Positions 42,260 to 51,162 of a stretch of 64,000 nt of DNA are shown here, in pieces (the stretch's first letter is position 1; every line of letters starts with the position of its first letter). This DNA comes from Aquificota bacterium (GTDB taxonomy: Bacteria > Aquificota > Aquificia > Aquificales > Aquificaceae): contig CP076324.1 in the NCBI GenBank assembly GCA_018771605.1, positions 868,001 through 932,000 on the forward strand, written 5' to 3'. The notes under the pieces were generated by a model that was not told the origin of the DNA, searched no databases, and worked only from the letters and a program-made list of their open reading frames with translations. The position numbers and the translations under genes were made by a program.

Positions 42260-43227
42260 TACGCCGGGTGAGAAATTAGGCCTCAAGTTCACCCCTCCTA
42301 TAATAGCTATATCCAATAGCATAAGCATATGTATAAACAAGCACACAAGTTAAAGTCCTCCACCCACTACCAGCATTAAAAAGCTTTATCTGACTTATAA
42401 CACCTTCCACTACCTGCCTTTTTGCCCTCATCTCCCTACTACCACACACAATCACACCTTCACAACCCCTATAACCCCTATCTCCATACACCACACAACT
42501 CTCCACAAGCTTCCTAAACCATAAACTCCTTCTCTTCCTTTCCCTAAATGCCCTAACCTCATGCACACTTCCAAAGCTTATCCACACATCATAAACTCTT
42601 CCCCACCTATCACATAACACCATCATCAACATGCCATACCTGACCTCCTCAAACTCCACTACCTTCCCATTGTCTCTCCGAACTATCTTCCTTCTCCTCT
42701 TTGCCCACCATACCTTCCCTCTTACCCTCCTTATCTTCTGTGTCCTCGCCCTGTTTACATTGGCTATGTCCACTATGGTTCCATCTATTACAAGTTCTAT
42801 CTTCTTACCATACAAAAGCCTTGCTAAAATCATAAGCCTCAGCTTGTGAAGCTTGTATTCTCTCAATATCCTGTATACTCTCTTGAGTCTGTATCTTCTG
42901 AAGATATGCCATGATTGTATGGATGGGTCAATAAGTAGTTTAGCTAAGGTGAGGACTTTTGTATTGGTTATGTAGGAGAGTATAAAGATGGCTGCTATAT
43001 GGATGTCTGTGAGTTTAGGCTTTCTGCCTGCTTTAGCTTTTGGCACATTAAGGAATGGCAAGGCATTTTCAAGGTCTTTTAGGATTTGTTGGTAGATGCG
43101 TAGGTAAGGTGGTATAATTTCCATGGTAAAAACCTCCGATGGTTTTTAGGGCTACTATTATAGTAGCCCTGCTGTCTTTTTATTGATATGGAAGGTTTAG
43201 CTTAAAGGGAATTTCTCACTCGGCGTA
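42260..43227 (-). mobile_element. 968-bp insertion sequence, copy 2
   Basis: Same length, termini and hairpins as copy 1 but in the opposite orientation: TACGCCGGGTGAGAAATT at 42260-42277, and AATTTCTCACTCGGCGTA at 43210-43227. It is flanked by exact 32-bp direct repeats. It lies between two glycan genes that overlapped before the insertion. The transposase is intact, so the element may be active. Confidence 0.95.
42276..43124 (-). CDS. IS transposase (DDE type), copy 2
   Basis: A 282-residue transposase nearly identical to the one in copy 1, with differences such as ENALPF for ENAFPF, RKRRSLWFRKLVESC for RKKRSLWFRELVENC, and VCGSREMRAK for VCDGREMRAK. The catalytic segments LVIDGTIVDIANV, VVYGDRGYRG and VVEGVISQIK are unchanged. 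The stop codon overlaps the IS terminus. Confidence 0.9.
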   Translation of the reverse strand: MEIIPPYLRIYQQILKDLENALPFLNVPKAKAGRKPKLTDIHIAAIFILSYITNTKVLTLAKLLIDPSIQSWHIFRRYRLKRVYRILREYKLHKLRLMILARLLYGKKIELVIDGTIVDIANVNRARTQKIRRVRGKVWWAKRRRKIVRRDNGKVVEFEEVRYGMLMMVLCDRWGRVYDVWISFGSVHEVRAFRERKRRSLWFRKLVESCVVYGDRGYRGCEGVIVCGSREMRAKRQVVEGVISQIKLFNAGSGWRTLTCVLVYTYAYAIGYSYYRRGELEA

Positions 43228-44340
43228 TGGTCTATTTAGTATCTCCTTATATAAATCTATGATTCTATTCCCTATATTTGATATTTCAAATTCTTTAAAC
43301 CTTTCCTTAGCATTTTGACTAAAATTATTATATAGATTAGCATCACCTAATATCTTATTTATTGCTTCAGCTAATGCTATTGGGTTTCTTGGTGGAACTA
43401 CAAACCCTGTAATACCATTTTGATTTACATAATTCATACCTGAACCATAAACGTCAGTTGTTATAAGAGGTTTACCAAAATACAAAGCCTCAACTAAAAC
43501 TAAACCAAAAGCTTCATTCCTTGAAATAGATGGCAGGCAGAAAACATCACATTTTGATAAGAAGCTATTTATATTCTTAACTTTACCAGTTAAAATAACT
43601 TTATCATTTAAATTTTCTCTCTTAATCATTTCTTCTATTTTACCAAATAACGGTCCAGTACCTACTATTACTAAAATTGTATTTTCTTTAAAATATTTTG
43701 CAGACTCTACAAGATATTCAAAACCTTTATATTCTACAAACCTTCCAATAGATAAAACTACTTTTTTCCCATTTAATTTATCTTTTATATTTTCGTACTT
43801 TAAATCATTATCTTTTGTATTTAATCTTTCAATATTTAATCCTAATGGCACTACTACGGCTTTTTCCTTAAAATTTTTTAATTGTTTTGATGTTTCTAAA
43901 TATTGTGGAGATGTACAAATTATTTTATCTGCTCTTTTAAGAAAAGCTTGTTGGATAGGTTTATAAAATTGGTAAGTTATTTTTTGCTTTATAATATCAG
44001 AATGCCAATGTGAAATAACTTTTTTGTTTTTTGGAACAAGCAAAGAAAACATCTCTGCTAATGGGTTAGGAGAATGAATATGAATTATATCATAATCGTT
44101 TGTAATTTCTCTAAATTTTCTTATATAATCAATGGAGATAGGAGCTGAATTTAATTTTATATCCATTTTACAAGAAAAATAATTGAATCCTTTGTATTTA
44201 TCTTTTTTTGTTTCACTACCAAAACATAACAAATCAGCTTTTACGCCTTTTGAATTTAAATATTCAAGCAGATCATAAGAAAATACTTCAATTCCACCTT
44301 CATTTGATGGGCAAAGTTTACCTAAATGTAATATCTTCAT
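43216..44340 (-). CDS. Glycosyltransferase family 4 with IS-derived last codons
   Basis: A 374-residue GT-B glycosyltransferase: N-terminal LHLGKLCPSNEGGIEVFSYDL, then VVLSIGRFVEYKGFEYLVES, VIVGTGPLFGKIEEM, and EAFGLVLVEALYFGKPLI with the E-x7-E motif. Donor sugar unknown. The last residues YAE and the stop come from the terminus of IS copy 2. Before insertion the protein would have ended at NRP with a TGA overlapping the next ATG. The 32-bp duplication preserved the C-terminus. Confidence 0.9.
   Translation of the reverse strand: MKILHLGKLCPSNEGGIEVFSYDLLEYLNSKGVKADLLCFGSETKKDKYKGFNYFSCKMDIKLNSAPISIDYIRKFREITNDYDIIHIHSPNPLAEMFSLLVPKNKKVISHWHSDIIKQKITYQFYKPIQQAFLKRADKIICTSPQYLETSKQLKNFKEKAVVVPLGLNIERLNTKDNDLKYENIKDKLNGKKVVLSIGRFVEYKGFEYLVESAKYFKENTILVIVGTGPLFGKIEEMIKRENLNDKVILTGKVKNINSFLSKCDVFCLPSISRNEAFGLVLVEALYFGKPLITTDVYGSGMNYVNQNGITGFVVPPRNPIALAEAINKILGDANLYNNFSQNAKERFKEFEISNIGNRIIDLYKEILNRPYAE
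43228..43259. repeat. Right 32-bp direct repeat flanking IS copy 2
   Basis: Exact copy of 42228-42259. It encodes the C-terminal residues IDLYKEILNR of the adjacent glycosyltransferase. Confidence 0.92.
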
Positions 44341-45436
44341 CTAATAACCTCTTTAAAAAGGTTTATGTATTGCTGGATTATTTTATCTTTATCAAAAATT
44401 TTTAATCTTTTTTCTCCTATTTCAAGAAGTTTCCTCTTTTTAGAATCATTTAATAGAGCATTTTTTATTTCCTTTGCAATATTGTCAGGGTCATAAGGGT
44501 CAAAACAAGCTATTTCTTCACCTAAAATCTCTTTTAAAATTGGTATGTTTGAAGCAATAACAGGGCAACCACAAGCAATTGCTTCCAAAGGTGGTAAACC
44601 AAAACCTTCATAAAGAGACGGAAATACAAATAATTCCGCATATTTATACAAATTTATTAAAGTTTCATCATCGGGTTTGATAATTTCTATTACATAATCT
44701 TTCAAGTTTAGTTTATCTACTAATAAATTGATCTCATCCTTTTGATTAATATTTTTATCTTTTGCGCCAGCTATGACCAGTTTAACACCTATTTCTTCTT
44801 TTATTTTATCAAAAGCCAATACTAAATTTTTTAAATTTTTATGCCTTTTCCTATTTCCTACAAATAAAATGTAAGATTCTTTAATTACTCTTTTTGATTC
44901 TTTTTTATTCAAAAATTTGTCATCTATGTATTCATAAATTATATCAATTTTCTTCTCAGTCTCTGGAAAATACTTTACTAAATCATTTCTTGTTACTTGA
45001 GAAATTGCTATAATTTTTTGTGAGTGTTTTATAGCTCTATATAAATAAAATTTAAATATCTGTTTTTTTAATAAACTTCTATCCCAATATTCAGTCAAAG
45101 GTATTAAGTCATGAATTGTTACTATTGTATTCTTAGGTATATATAAAGGCAAATTTATATGCGGATAAAAAAATAAATCAATTTTTTTTCTAAAGATTTC
45201 AGTAATCTTGAATGTTCAAAAAATCCTTTTATAGAGAATTTTTCGTAATCTACAAATATTGGCGTAATGTTTGGAATATCTACAAATTCTTTTTCAAAAT
45301 CATCTCGGAGGTTTTTTGGTACACAAGTATAAATCTTTATGCCTCTTTTGGCAAACTCCTTTGTGAGAGATTCGTAATACCTGCCTATTCCAGAGCCTTT
45401 GTAAAAGAGACCGTCAATGTATAATTTCATATGCAA
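44337..45436 (-). pseudogene. Glycosyltransferase family 4 split by a frameshift in an A8 run
   Basis: Two frames together make one GT4 enzyme. The N-terminal frame (45436-45155, 93 aa) begins MKLYIDGLFYKGSGIGRYYESLT and derails to a stop after EKKLIYFFIRI. The second frame continues as KKIDLFFYPHINLPLYIP, then TIVTIHDLIPLTEYWDRS and the catalytic half YILFVGNRKRHKNLKNLVLAF, VFPSLYEGFGLPPLEAIACGCPVI. The break is at 45182-45189, eight T on the plus strand (A8 on the coding strand); nine A would restore the frame. It may be a true mutation, a sequencing error, or transcription slippage. The two parts would otherwise total about 366 residues, a normal GT4 size. Confidence 0.82.
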
Positions 45437-45456
45437 AACCCCTTTTACGTAGGTAA

Positions 45457-46518
45457 TTATAGCAAAGAAAAATCAAAGAGACCATGCCTTATGTAAATAT
45501 TCCAAGAGAGTAGAATCAATATTAAGATCAACGAATAATAAACTAAATATTTTTCTTCTTTTTTGAAATTCTTTAGAATATACGGAATTAAAAATACTAT
45601 AAATGTATAAAAATCATTAGAAATTCTAAATGAAAACACAGGTACACTCTTAAAAGAAAAAAACGAAAATATCGCAAACGCTAACATTTTTTCAAGAATT
45701 ATAAAATACCGATCGTTTTTGTTTGAACCAATCATTAAACCTAAATAATAAACCATTATGTTAAACAAAGAATACATGTTAAGTAAATTAATTCGATTTA
45801 ATTTATGTTCCGAAGGACCATATATTACAAGATCCAAGTATCCTTGTGCTTTAAATTTTAAAAAATTGGGCAAATAATTTATAATAAATTGATAAAATTC
45901 AACGTTAAAAACATACTGCCCTAACAAAAATCCAATTAAAGGCAATAAAAAGTAAAACTTTTTATTAATATGCTCTTTATCAAGCAACAATACCAATAGA
46001 AAAACTATGGAGGAATAATGGAATAAAGTAGCAATTATGATTTTTATTATAAATTTCAACTTTTTATTTGCAAGCAAATCAAATAATGCCCACCACACAA
46101 ATGCTATGGATACACCATTTCTTATTTGAATTAATCCGAAGTTTGGATAAAACAATAAGATAAAGATTATAAAACTTATAATAGGGGAAATGGAATATTT
46201 TTTTATTAGACATACACTTAAAATCACGTAAATTCCACTAAAAATTAGAGAAAATGATGTCCAACTTGCATTAAATAGCAGTTGATTAATGTATACAATT
46301 AACCAATAAAAAGGTTCGAAGGATAGAAAATTATATTGACTCACAGGAAGATCAATGGTTGCATAATAGTTCATACTGTCAGGACTAAATCCCAATGGTA
46401 AAAAAACTGGAAGTATAATTAAGATAAATGATGTAGCAATAAAAATAAATACTTTAATTAATTCCACAAGATTTTTATGCTTGAGATGTATATCCGCATT
46501 CTTTTCCATTGACATCAT
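45457..46518 (-). CDS. EpsG-like polysaccharide polymerase (Wzy)
   Basis: A 353-residue membrane protein with about ten helices. The segments PNFGLIQIRNGVSIAFVWWALF and IIIATLFHYSSIVFLLVLLL match the EpsG/O-antigen polymerase pattern (RxG/N in a periplasmic loop and HxSS). It likely polymerises repeat units in the periplasm. Flanked by glycosyltransferases; overlaps the upstream gene by 4 bases. Confidence 0.8.
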   Translation of the reverse strand: MMSMEKNADIHLKHKNLVELIKVFIFIATSFILIILPVFLPLGFSPDSMNYYATIDLPVSQYNFLSFEPFYWLIVYINQLLFNASWTSFSLIFSGIYVILSVCLIKKYSISPIISFIIFILLFYPNFGLIQIRNGVSIAFVWWALFDLLANKKLKFIIKIIIATLFHYSSIVFLLVLLLDKEHINKKFYFLLPLIGFLLGQYVFNVEFYQFIINYLPNFLKFKAQGYLDLVIYGPSEHKLNRINLLNMYSLFNIMVYYLGLMIGSNKNDRYFIILEKMLAFAIFSFFSFKSVPVFSFRISNDFYTFIVFLIPYILKNFKKEEKYLVYYSLILILILLSWNIYIRHGLFDFSLL

Positions 46519-47711
46519 TTGATCTCTCCCAGTGAAACCAATTTATACAACTCTTCCCACTGATTTAACCATCCTTCATAGTCCAAAAATTTTTGAGCAC
46601 TTTGTTTTATAATTTCAGCTTTATTCTTCCAATCTGAAATGTCGCCTTCAAACTTTAGCAATTTTTCCTCTAAATCTCCTTCTTTATAAGGGTCAAAAAG
46701 CATACCGTTTACTCCGTTAATAATCATTTCAGGTATACCACCTATGTTGCTTCCAATTACAGGAATTCCAAAAGCAAAAGACTCGTAAACTACTCCAGGT
46801 AAGTTTTCATACCAAATACTTGGAACAATAGTAACATCTACTTTCTCAAAAAAGTCTTTAGGTTCCACTCTCCCCATAAAAATAATTGAATCATCTTTGT
46901 ACTTTGATTTTAGATATTCTTCATAATCCTGTTTGCCAGCACCAGCTACAAATAACTTATAGTTTGGCTTTTTAATCTTATGATAGGCTCTCAATAAAAC
47001 CTCTATCCCTTTATTCGGTGCTAATGTGCCTATAAAGCCAAAATTTATGTACTTTGAATCTGTCTTTCTTTCAGTAATGGAAACATCCAGTCTTCTAGAA
47101 TCGTATATTACTTTCTTAATAGGCACATCATTAAAATATCCATAGCTTAAATATTTATCAAGAACAAAATTACTCACTCCAACAACAGCTTTTATGTTGT
47201 TAGATTTTGATTTATAAGGAAGTCTCATTAGTTTACAAGCTAAACACTGTTTTTCACATATGACATTATTTTTAAACATATTGGTCGGACATAAGAGATA
47301 TAAATCATGAAGAACTTGTATGGCTGGCACATTAGATTTACGTACAGCATCCCATATAGAACAAGACCAACCTTGAGTATTGTGAATTGATATAATATCA
47401 GGTTTAAAATCTCTAATCTGTTTAAGTATAATCTTCTTGGATACAGGATTATAAATATCTAAAATATGCCATAGCCTTCTCTTTAAAAAAGGCTGTCTAA
47501 TTTTCCCATATGGTAAATAAACATTAGGAATTTTTGCTCTATAAACAGGAATTCCGTCTATGATCTCTTCTTCATCATCTTTATCCCAAAAACTCAAAAC
47601 TTTTACTTCGTGCCCTAAATCATGTATACCTTCCGCTAAATTTTTTAAAGTAATTTCAGCTCCGCCACCTATTAATGGTGCGTATAGAACATTTATAAAT
47701 AGTATTCTCAT
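46515..47711 (-). CDS. Glycosyltransferase family 4
   Basis: A 398-residue GT-B enzyme. N-terminal LFINVLYAPLIGGGAEITLKN binds the acceptor; ISIHNTQGWSCSIWDAVR and LHDLYLLCPTNMF follow, with a small cysteine cluster (CEKQCLACKLMRLP). The C-terminal domain has FGFIGTLAPNKGIEVLLRAY, FVAGAGKQDYEEYLK and ENLPGVVYESFAFGIPVIGS. Donor unknown. Overlaps the neighbours at both ends by 4 bases. Confidence 0.9.
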   Translation of the reverse strand: MRILFINVLYAPLIGGGAEITLKNLAEGIHDLGHEVKVLSFWDKDDEEEIIDGIPVYRAKIPNVYLPYGKIRQPFLKRRLWHILDIYNPVSKKIILKQIRDFKPDIISIHNTQGWSCSIWDAVRKSNVPAIQVLHDLYLLCPTNMFKNNVICEKQCLACKLMRLPYKSKSNNIKAVVGVSNFVLDKYLSYGYFNDVPIKKVIYDSRRLDVSITERKTDSKYINFGFIGTLAPNKGIEVLLRAYHKIKKPNYKLFVAGAGKQDYEEYLKSKYKDDSIIFMGRVEPKDFFEKVDVTIVPSIWYENLPGVVYESFAFGIPVIGSNIGGIPEMIINGVNGMLFDPYKEGDLEEKLLKFEGDISDWKNKAEIIKQSAQKFLDYEGWLNQWEELYKLVSLGEIK

Positions 47712-48724
47712 TTTAGCACTTCCACCTTCCCTAATTTCCCTCTATAGCCATCTTTTACCGCTTTTATGAGTAATTTTATATTTTTTGTGCTTGAAAAACT
47801 TATCAAAAGCAGGTATACAAATATATTAATCCAATAAATCATTTTGTTGTCTACTAAGTTGTTAATTTCAAAAAACACTCTATTTCTAACACTATAATAA
47901 ACCCTATAGTGATTGCCTTTTGATATTATAGAAAACGCTGTTTCCTTAGCACTTTTAGAAACATGCCATGAAAGTTCTAAATCGTCTATTTTGCTGTCTA
48001 ATATTAAATATATTTTCCCGCCCGTTCGTGTTATTCTATAGGACCATTCATGATCATCTGCATAAAGATAGAAATCTTCATTTGGATAACCAATCTTATT
48101 CAGTATATTTTTGTGAATAAATAAACCTCCATAAGGTGCAACAGGCACGATTCCAAATTTCTTATCACTTTCTTTTTCTACTATATTACCTTTTAATTTA
48201 AATCTTCTTCTCAAATATCTATAAATTTTTCTATGAAGTTCTTTTATATGAAACCCTAAAAAGCTATTTTTAAGCCCCAAAATCAATTCAGGCTTGTTGC
48301 GTATCATTGCCTCTCTTGCTAATTGTTCTTTCTTGAATCGGTAAGATAGTAATGCAATTTTTTCTTCTTTATTTTCAATTTTTAAAGAATGCCAAAAATC
48401 CAATAAATTTTTTAAAGAACCATTCATAGGATAGTTATCATCGTCCAAAAGCCAAATGAATTCACAGTTTGGATCTTTGTATGCTTCTTCAAGTCCTATC
48501 TTGTAGCCACCGGCTGAGCCATAATTCTCATCAAGATAAAGCACCTTTATTTTCTCATTTCCAAGCTCTTCTTCATAGGCTTTTAGCCTTTCCCTACTTT
48601 CTGGCGCAGAATTGTTATCCACTACAATAATTTTTGAAACACCTTCCAGTAAAGCAGAATCTATAACTTGCTTTAAAAGATGGAACCTATTTCCGTAAGT
48701 AACTGTTACCACAAAAACACTCAC
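47708..48724 (-). CDS. Glycosyltransferase family 2 (galactofuranosyl-like)
   Basis: A 338-residue GT-A enzyme. FVVTVTYGNRFHLLKQVIDSA and IIVVDNNSAPESRERL at the N-terminus, then WLLDDDNYPMNGSLKNLL with the DDD metal motif, FYLYADDHEWSYRI with the catalytic base, and a final hydrophobic stretch. The layout resembles GlfT/rhamnosyl-type GT2. I chose GTG at 48724, which has GGAGG 7 bases upstream and begins right at the Rossmann strand; the ATG at 48763 would add 13 unlikely residues rich in Cys/Arg/Trp. Confidence 0.87.
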   Translation of the reverse strand: MSVFVVTVTYGNRFHLLKQVIDSALLEGVSKIIVVDNNSAPESRERLKAYEEELGNEKIKVLYLDENYGSAGGYKIGLEEAYKDPNCEFIWLLDDDNYPMNGSLKNLLDFWHSLKIENKEEKIALLSYRFKKEQLAREAMIRNKPELILGLKNSFLGFHIKELHRKIYRYLRRRFKLKGNIVEKESDKKFGIVPVAPYGGLFIHKNILNKIGYPNEDFYLYADDHEWSYRITRTGGKIYLILDSKIDDLELSWHVSKSAKETAFSIISKGNHYRVYYSVRNRVFFEINNLVDNKMIYWINIFVYLLLISFSSTKNIKLLIKAVKDGYRGKLGKVEVLK

Positions 48725-48787
48725 TTCCCAGCCTCCATAACAATTTCCTCTCCTACATGCCAAAACTTGGTTAATAAGTATTATAAT

Positions 48788-49846
48788 TTAAACCTTTACA
48801 AAAATTCTCTTTAAATCTTCTAAAAATTTCTCTGGTTCTTTCTTTATAACTTCTCTATAATAATCAAAGTCTTTGTATCTTTTTTCAAAATTCTCAAAGC
48901 AATCTCTTATTTTTTCTACTATTTTAGGAATGTTTTCTTCTTTATCATCAAATTTATACTCTTCAGGAATTGGGACATCTTCAAAGTATGCAGCAGAACC
49001 TCTTTTTCCAGTAATTACACAGCAACCTAAAATAGCAGCTTCTCTTGGGATTCTATCTTTACCAGGATGATTTCCAAAATCTATATATACTTTTGCCTTT
49101 TGGAGAGTATGAATTACCTCTTCTCTGCTCATGTTTATTAAAGGAACAAATTTTATATCCTTTGCAGCAGAGATTATCTTTTTAGTAAAGGCAAGCCCTT
49201 TCTTAGGATTGTATGCAACTATATCTTGCTTCTCAGATATATCGGTTTTTATATCAAGGAAAGATTTATTCAAATAATCGGATAGATAATATATCTTTTC
49301 CTCTGGTATTCCCATATTTTTTATATGGTTTAGTGCATAAAAGCTTTGTGTAAGGTGATAATCTACTTTTTTTACAAATTCAGGCAATTGGAAATTTTTG
49401 AATTTCTTACTTTTTAGTGCCATTTCATTAATATCAATCAAACTGCTTCCAAAAAGCTTTCTATAAATTTTATTTATCATTCGGGGTATAAAAAAATTTA
49501 ATTTAGAAGCAAACACATATGATAAATAGAAATTATCTACGCTAAGCCACCAAATTGTTTTTCTAATATATTGATAATTCTCAAGCAATTCGAGACCTTG
49601 AAAAACTTCAGGTACAATAAAAACATTATCTTTCTTGTCTTCTATTTCATTAACATATTGAACATTATACTCTTTATAATTCGGATGGATAGGATTAGGA
49701 TGATTACTTGGATAATAGTACATATAAGCTTTAATTCCTTCGTTATTTAAATGAAAAGCAAGTTGATGTAATAACTCTGGGCCACCAGTTGCAGCAGCAG
49801 CAGGAGCAGCAATATAAACTTTGGTGTTTGGGTATATTTTAATCAC
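48788..49846 (-). CDS. Glycosyltransferase-like protein of the polysaccharide locus
   Basis: A 352-residue protein. It opens with VYIAAPAAAATGGPELLHQLA, a GT-B style acceptor loop, and its C-terminal half has AKVYIDFGNHPGKDRIPREAAILGC with a conserved REA-type motif, as seen in capsular glycosyltransferases. I chose the GTG at 49846, which follows GGAGGGAGATA and overlaps the last base of the upstream gene's stop. A start 25 codons upstream would lie inside that gene. Family and donor are uncertain. Confidence 0.68.
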   Translation of the reverse strand: MIKIYPNTKVYIAAPAAAATGGPELLHQLAFHLNNEGIKAYMYYYPSNHPNPIHPNYKEYNVQYVNEIEDKKDNVFIVPEVFQGLELLENYQYIRKTIWWLSVDNFYLSYVFASKLNFFIPRMINKIYRKLFGSSLIDINEMALKSKKFKNFQLPEFVKKVDYHLTQSFYALNHIKNMGIPEEKIYYLSDYLNKSFLDIKTDISEKQDIVAYNPKKGLAFTKKIISAAKDIKFVPLINMSREEVIHTLQKAKVYIDFGNHPGKDRIPREAAILGCCVITGKRGSAAYFEDVPIPEEYKFDDKEENIPKIVEKIRDCFENFEKRYKDFDYYREVIKKEPEKFLEDLKRIFVKV

Positions 49847-51162
49847 TATCTCCCTCCTGCATACACTCCACCTGCCACTAATCCGTTCCTTATTGACTCT
49901 GCAATCCCTTGAAATACCCACTGAGCATAACGGCCTACCATATGTATACCATACTCTTCCAACATCTTTAAGGCCTTCTCACGCCATTTAGAACCCGGCC
50001 AAGACCAAGTATATGCCACATCAATCCATGTGGGATCTACCACTTCAACTTCCTTAATCCAACCCCAATCCTGAAGCTCTTTGACAATCTCCTGGCAAAC
50101 CTGCTCAATTTCTGATTTCTCAGGCTTATTTCCATACCTGTATGCCTTTTCAACATAAATGCTCACACGTTCACCCTGGTTTTGGTTGGATGACGGTAAG
50201 AAAGATGAATCAACATTGCTATAAAATCCTACTCTGTGAAAACCAGCTTTGCTTTTTGGAATGTAAACCCAGTGCTCAGAGGGACACTTTGGCCCTTTAA
50301 TAGCTCCAATGTTTACCACCAATACAGATGTGGCTGGGTCAGGCCGTTCTCCCACATTAAGTCCTGTCATTTCTATAACCTTGTTCAATGGAAGAGTACA
50401 GATTAGCTCATCATATTTTTGTGAACTTCCATCCTCAAAATAAATCTCACGGCTTTGAACATCAATCTTCACAACACGTTTTTTATATCTTATATCGCAC
50501 CTCTCAGCCATACGAAGTGCTAAAGTGTTAAGCCCCTCCTTGGGATAAATGAATGTAGTATTATAGCCTACCTGTGGCACGCTGTCAAACGCTCCTTGAA
50601 TTACCAATGAAAGATTTACAGGTGTTTTGTAAGCATCCTGCGGAGCAATTTCTCTAAAAAGCCCGGCAGTATAAAGCTCATGAAAAGGTTCAAAGAAAAG
50701 TTCATACAAAGTTTGACCAAAATTAGCCCTTAACCAATCTGCCATAGTTCTTGCGGTATGCTTAGTGTTAACTGCTTCTACAATTTCACTAAGAACTTTT
50801 GAAGCTACTTTTTGCCCTAAATACCGCAGGTGGTTTTGAATAGGATAAGGGACAAAGAGTTCATTATCTGGAAAGTAAACTGCAGATTTGCGTTCATAGG
50901 ACTTCACAGGAGTTATAGAACGGATAAAACGAAGAACCAGTGTGTCTCCTCCAAAGATCCAATGACCTCCTCCAATTTCAAAACGATAAGCTTTACCATC
51001 CTCTGGGGTGGTGTGAAAACGCCTATTATCTCCTGGACGAATGTAGTAAGAAGAGCATATACCACCTGGAAACTCTTCTGCTTCAAATACAGGAAGCTTT
51101 GAAACAACTCCTGCCGCAAGCCCAGTCATACCCCCTCCTAAGATGTAAACTTTTTGGTTCAC
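49846..51162 (-). CDS. FAD-dependent oxidoreductase, amine-oxidase/UGM-like
   Basis: A 438-residue flavoprotein. The dinucleotide motif ILGGGMTGLAAGVVS is at the N-terminus, followed by FEAEEFPGGICSSY, FEIGGGHWIFGGD and, late, CTLPLNKVIEMTGL. This is the protoporphyrinogen-oxidase/UDP-galactopyranose-mutase-like superfamily. Within a polysaccharide locus a sugar-nucleotide mutase or oxidase role is attractive but unproven. Base composition is less AT-rich than the genes that follow, so the locus is a mosaic. Confidence 0.72.
   Translation of the reverse strand: MNQKVYILGGGMTGLAAGVVSKLPVFEAEEFPGGICSSYYIRPGDNRRFHTTPEDGKAYRFEIGGGHWIFGGDTLVLRFIRSITPVKSYERKSAVYFPDNELFVPYPIQNHLRYLGQKVASKVLSEIVEAVNTKHTARTMADWLRANFGQTLYELFFEPFHELYTAGLFREIAPQDAYKTPVNLSLVIQGAFDSVPQVGYNTTFIYPKEGLNTLALRMAERCDIRYKKRVVKIDVQSREIYFEDGSSQKYDELICTLPLNKVIEMTGLNVGERPDPATSVLVVNIGAIKGPKCPSEHWVYIPKSKAGFHRVGFYSNVDSSFLPSSNQNQGERVSIYVEKAYRYGNKPEKSEIEQVCQEIVKELQDWGWIKEVEVVDPTWIDVAYTWSWPGSKWREKALKMLEEYGIHMVGRYAQWVFQGIAESIRNGLVAGGVYAGGR

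Noticed and set aside
42631-42849. A 72-aa open frame antisense to the transposase occurs in both IS copies.
   Set aside because: It is identical only because the transposase gene is; no start signal or coding character of its own.
32390-43227. Two inverted IS copies could define a simple composite transposon.
   Set aside because: Copy 2 has its own target duplication and sits inside the AT-rich gene set, which continues to about 49.8 kb, so copies inserted separately.
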